Of a stretch of 5,694 bases of DNA, positions 4,514 to 5,694 are shown piece after piece. How positions within the stretch are numbered: the first letter of the stretch is position 1; every line of letters starts with the position of its first letter. The notes beneath the pieces were generated by a model. It was not told the DNA's origin and ran no database searches. It saw only the letters and a program-made list of their open reading frames with translations. The stretch is from NCBI GenBank assembly GCA_902385025.1, contig CABMDX010000244.1, forward strand, positions 1 through 5,694. Direction: 5' to 3'. A program made the translations under genes and the position numbers. The stretch comes from an uncultured archaeon. GTDB taxonomy: Archaea; Halobacteriota; Methanosarcinia; Methanotrichales; Methanotrichaceae.

Positions 4514-4978
4514 CTACTTCCAATTGCCTGATTCAATTTCGTTCAGATTCTCAATAAGATATGCAGCCATTTCTGGAGACAGCTTATATCGCCTCAAGAT
4601 GGCCAGCACCCTGTGGAGCTCATCCCTTTCCATGGAGGCAGTATGTTGAGCAACACAGAGCATTGCTTCCTGAAATCCATTCTCCAAAATGGCATTTTTT
4701 ACTGTCTGCAGCGTCTGACCGCTTACGCGCATGCCCGTGGCCCCGATCTTCCTGATCACCCTGCGAGCGTCTTCGCCAAACTCCATGCTGGGTGTTGTGC
4801 TCAAGGTCTCCGGCTCTGGAGCCTCCGAGACAAATTCCAGGGCCTTCTTGGAGACACCATTCAGGATAAGCTCAGATGCCAGCTTCTTCAGAGTCTTTCC
4901 CTGCAAGATGGCCTCAGCCTCTAAGGACCGATAGGCATCTGGCGTTATCTCTATTCGGGTATATCTGACACTGGGCAT
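4514..4978 (-). CDS. Ribbon-helix-helix-like DNA-binding protein with unknown C-terminal domain
   Basis: The 154-aa product begins with a segment that reads as a ribbon-helix-helix fold. It has a beta strand RYTRIEIT (5-12), helix PDAYRSLEAEAILQG (13-27), turn KT, and helix LKKLASELILNGVSKKALEFV (30-50). Such proteins dimerise and insert the paired strands into the DNA major groove, and they serve as regulators or antitoxins. A proline-rich linker (52-66) leads to a mostly helical domain (67-154) that I do not recognise. A longer form starts at ATG 4994-4996. The TATA-like element at 5008-5014 predicts initiation near 4985, after that ATG, so MPSVRYTR at 4978 is preferred, with AGAGGCG 5 nt upstream. 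No toxin gene is adjacent: the downstream neighbour is the convergent SHOCT gene, and upstream is the divergent polymerase-like gene. Regulation of itself or of that gene is possible but inferred. Confidence 0.7.
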   Translation of the reverse strand: MPSVRYTRIEITPDAYRSLEAEAILQGKTLKKLASELILNGVSKKALEFVSEAPEPETLSTTPSMEFGEDARRVIRKIGATGMRVSGQTLQTVKNAILENGFQEAMLCVAQHTASMERDELHRVLAILRRYKLSPEMAAYLIENLNEIESGNWK

Positions 4979-5007
4979 TCGAGCGCCTCTTTGCATTCAC
5001 TTGAATC

Positions 5008-5014
5008 TATTTAT
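5008..5014 (-). promoter_or_regulatory. TATA box of the RHH gene
   Basis: On the minus strand ATAAATA is centred at 5011 and predicts initiation near 4985. That leaves a leader of only a few bases before ATG 4978 and excludes the ATG at 4996. Confidence 0.4.
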
Positions 5015-5063
5015 CGCCTAACCAGTAATTATGAGTATCATACATATTAAAAGACTGCGTTTT

Positions 5064-5179
5064 CGCGGGGTGGATTTGCCACCATATTCCGCCATTTCCC
5101 CTGCATTTTCACCCAGGAGCCGCCAGGTCGTTGACAATTCGCAAGATCGCAGACCCTGGCGGATCACCTTCGCCCCGCG
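5064..5179. repeat. Nested inverted repeats in the divergent intergenic region
   Basis: The 216-bp gap 4997-5212 has no convincing gene. CGCGGGG (5064-5070) and CCCCGCG (5173-5179) are exact inverted copies about 100 bp apart. Inside them CCGCCAGGTC (5120-5129) pairs with GACCCTGGCGG (5152-5162), ten pairs with one bulged C around a 22-nt loop. In RNA this could be a long-range stem enclosing a strong hairpin; in DNA, paired binding sites. No known ncRNA family is recognised, and the outer pair alone could be chance. Confidence 0.35.
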
Positions 5180-5191
5180 CCCGCCTCGCTC

Positions 5192-5198
5192 TTTTATC
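5192..5198 (+). promoter_or_regulatory. TATA-like element of the polymerase-like gene
   Basis: TTTTATC is centred at 5195 and predicts initiation near 5221, at the two candidate ATG codons (5213 and 5222). There is no Shine-Dalgarno sequence, so a leaderless mRNA is likely, and this spacing favours ATG 5222. Confidence 0.35.
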
Positions 5199-5212
5199 TT
5201 CGCCGCGCTAAA

Positions 5213-5694
5213 ATGACCAGGATGTGGATCTTTGACACCTACTGCAAGGGCTCAGTGCATGTTTGGGCCAGGGATAGTGGCCTCTCCCACACAATAGCTC
5301 AAGATCCACCATCTTTCTATCTCCACCTGAAGGATCCACATGCCCATGCAGAGATGATCGAGGCTCTGGAGAGGCGTTATCGAGCAGAAGAGGCATGCTT
5401 TAAAACCATCTACGGATCGCTGGAGGGCTTTCGCGTCTACGCCGATAGAGACGTGGCCGAGAAGATCGAGAAGCAAACCAGCTACGCCGCCGAGCTTTAC
5501 AACGTGGATGTGCGAAAAGATCAGCAGTATCTTGCGGAGCGGGACCTCTTTCCCTGCAGCGAAAGAGATGAGTCCAGGTTCTCGCCGGACTTCCATGTTC
5601 CACTGAGCCAGATGGAGCTTGAACTCTCCGGGGACCCAATCCATCGGCATGAGATCTCTTGCATCAGGATTCGGGGAGAGCGCCCGCTGCGTTT
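5213..5694 (+). CDS. Divergent family B DNA polymerase-like protein, N-terminal part (runs off window)
   Basis: An open frame of 160 codons runs without a stop to the window edge. The order of segments resembles the N-terminal domain of archaeal family B polymerases. A strand MWIFDTYCKGSVHVWARD (4-21) comes first, then SFYLHLKD (34-41), an EGFRVYADRDVAEKIE segment (71-86), and AAELYNVDVRKDQQYLAERD (92-111) with LFPC. The last matches the conserved stretch, EYDIPFAKRYLIDKGLIP in Pyrococcus PolB, that precedes the exonuclease domain. The first exonuclease motif (FDIET in active enzymes) would fall near residues 134-138, where MELEL is read, a Glu in place of the catalytic Asp. This suggests altered or lost proofreading, but the alignment is by eye. 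The polymerase domain lies outside the window, so activity cannot be judged. Start is 5213 or 5222 (MWIFD). The gene diverges from the RHH gene. Confidence 0.62.
   Translation, partial: MTRMWIFDTYCKGSVHVWARDSGLSHTIAQDPPSFYLHLKDPHAHAEMIEALERRYRAEEACFKTIYGSLEGFRVYADRDVAEKIEKQTSYAAELYNVDVRKDQQYLAERDLFPCSERDESRFSPDFHVPLSQMELELSGDPIHRHEISCIRIRGERPLR

Noticed and set aside
4514..4978. Toxin-antitoxin module
   Set aside because: The RHH-like protein could be an antitoxin, but no toxin-like gene is adjacent on the same strand. The C-terminal domain is long for an antitoxin.
4997..5212. Replication origin next to the polymerase-like gene
   Set aside because: No ORB-type repeats or AT-rich unwinding element were recognised and no orc1/cdc6 gene is in view.
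5031..5216. 61-codon open frame on the + strand ending with a stop that overlaps the polymerase-like start
   Set aside because: The predicted peptide is Pro/Arg-rich without a motif or ribosome site, and it spans the inverted repeats and TATA-like element. The start/stop overlap is suggestive but not enough.
5252..5650. 132-codon minus-strand open frame at the right end
   Set aside because: It is antisense to the polymerase-like gene, which has recognisable conserved segments.

Overview
The window looks like ordinary chromosome of a methanogenic euryarchaeon, most likely in the Methanosarcinales / Methanotrichaceae (Methanothrix-like). This rests on moderate GC, archaeal TATA boxes about 25 nt upstream of starts (some with almost no leader), Shine-Dalgarno sites of the GAGGTGA type, oligo-T tracts after genes, an archaeal-type isoprenoid diphosphate synthase and a divergent archaeal family B polymerase-like protein. 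The lineage is an inference from recollection of these families. No rRNA, tRNA, CRISPR array, transposase or integrase is visible, and no gene-free stretch exceeds 300 bases.

Left part (1-1531, + strand): an oligo-T tract probably ends an upstream transcript. A promoter with a perfect 12-bp palindrome and an (AT)n TATA box precedes a Cys-rich DUF2284 putative metal-binding protein. A 91-aa SemiSWEET (three membrane helices, PQ motif) follows, then RlmH, the SPOUT methyltransferase for 23S rRNA, only 10 bp after the SemiSWEET stop and probably co-translated with it. RlmH ends 4 bp from the end of a convergent trans-polyprenyl diphosphate synthase (1536-2582, - strand), which should supply prenyl diphosphates for archaeal lipids or quinone-type carriers.

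Middle (2583-4440, + strand): three small genes, each apparently separately transcribed. The first is an exported, C-terminally membrane-anchored protein of unknown function. The second is a soluble 187-aa orphan whose start codon lies 1 nt after a perfect 15-bp palindrome. The third is a two-helix membrane protein with a C-terminal SHOCT domain. The SHOCT gene has a clear promoter, a predicted hairpin at the very 5' end of its transcript, and a near-ideal Shine-Dalgarno site that decides its start.

Right part (4441-5694): a hairpin-bearing spacer separates the SHOCT gene from a convergent gene for a ribbon-helix-helix-like protein with an unknown C-terminal domain. A 216-bp divergent intergenic region with nested inverted repeats and a TATA-like element facing each way separates that gene from a gene that runs off the window. 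The partial product (160 residues) resembles the N-terminal domain of archaeal family B DNA polymerases but appears divergent at the first exonuclease motif.

The genes do not form one obvious pathway. The best candidates for something undescribed are the polymerase-like gene with its divergent RHH neighbour, the 187-aa orphan with its start-site palindrome, and the structured leader of the SHOCT gene.
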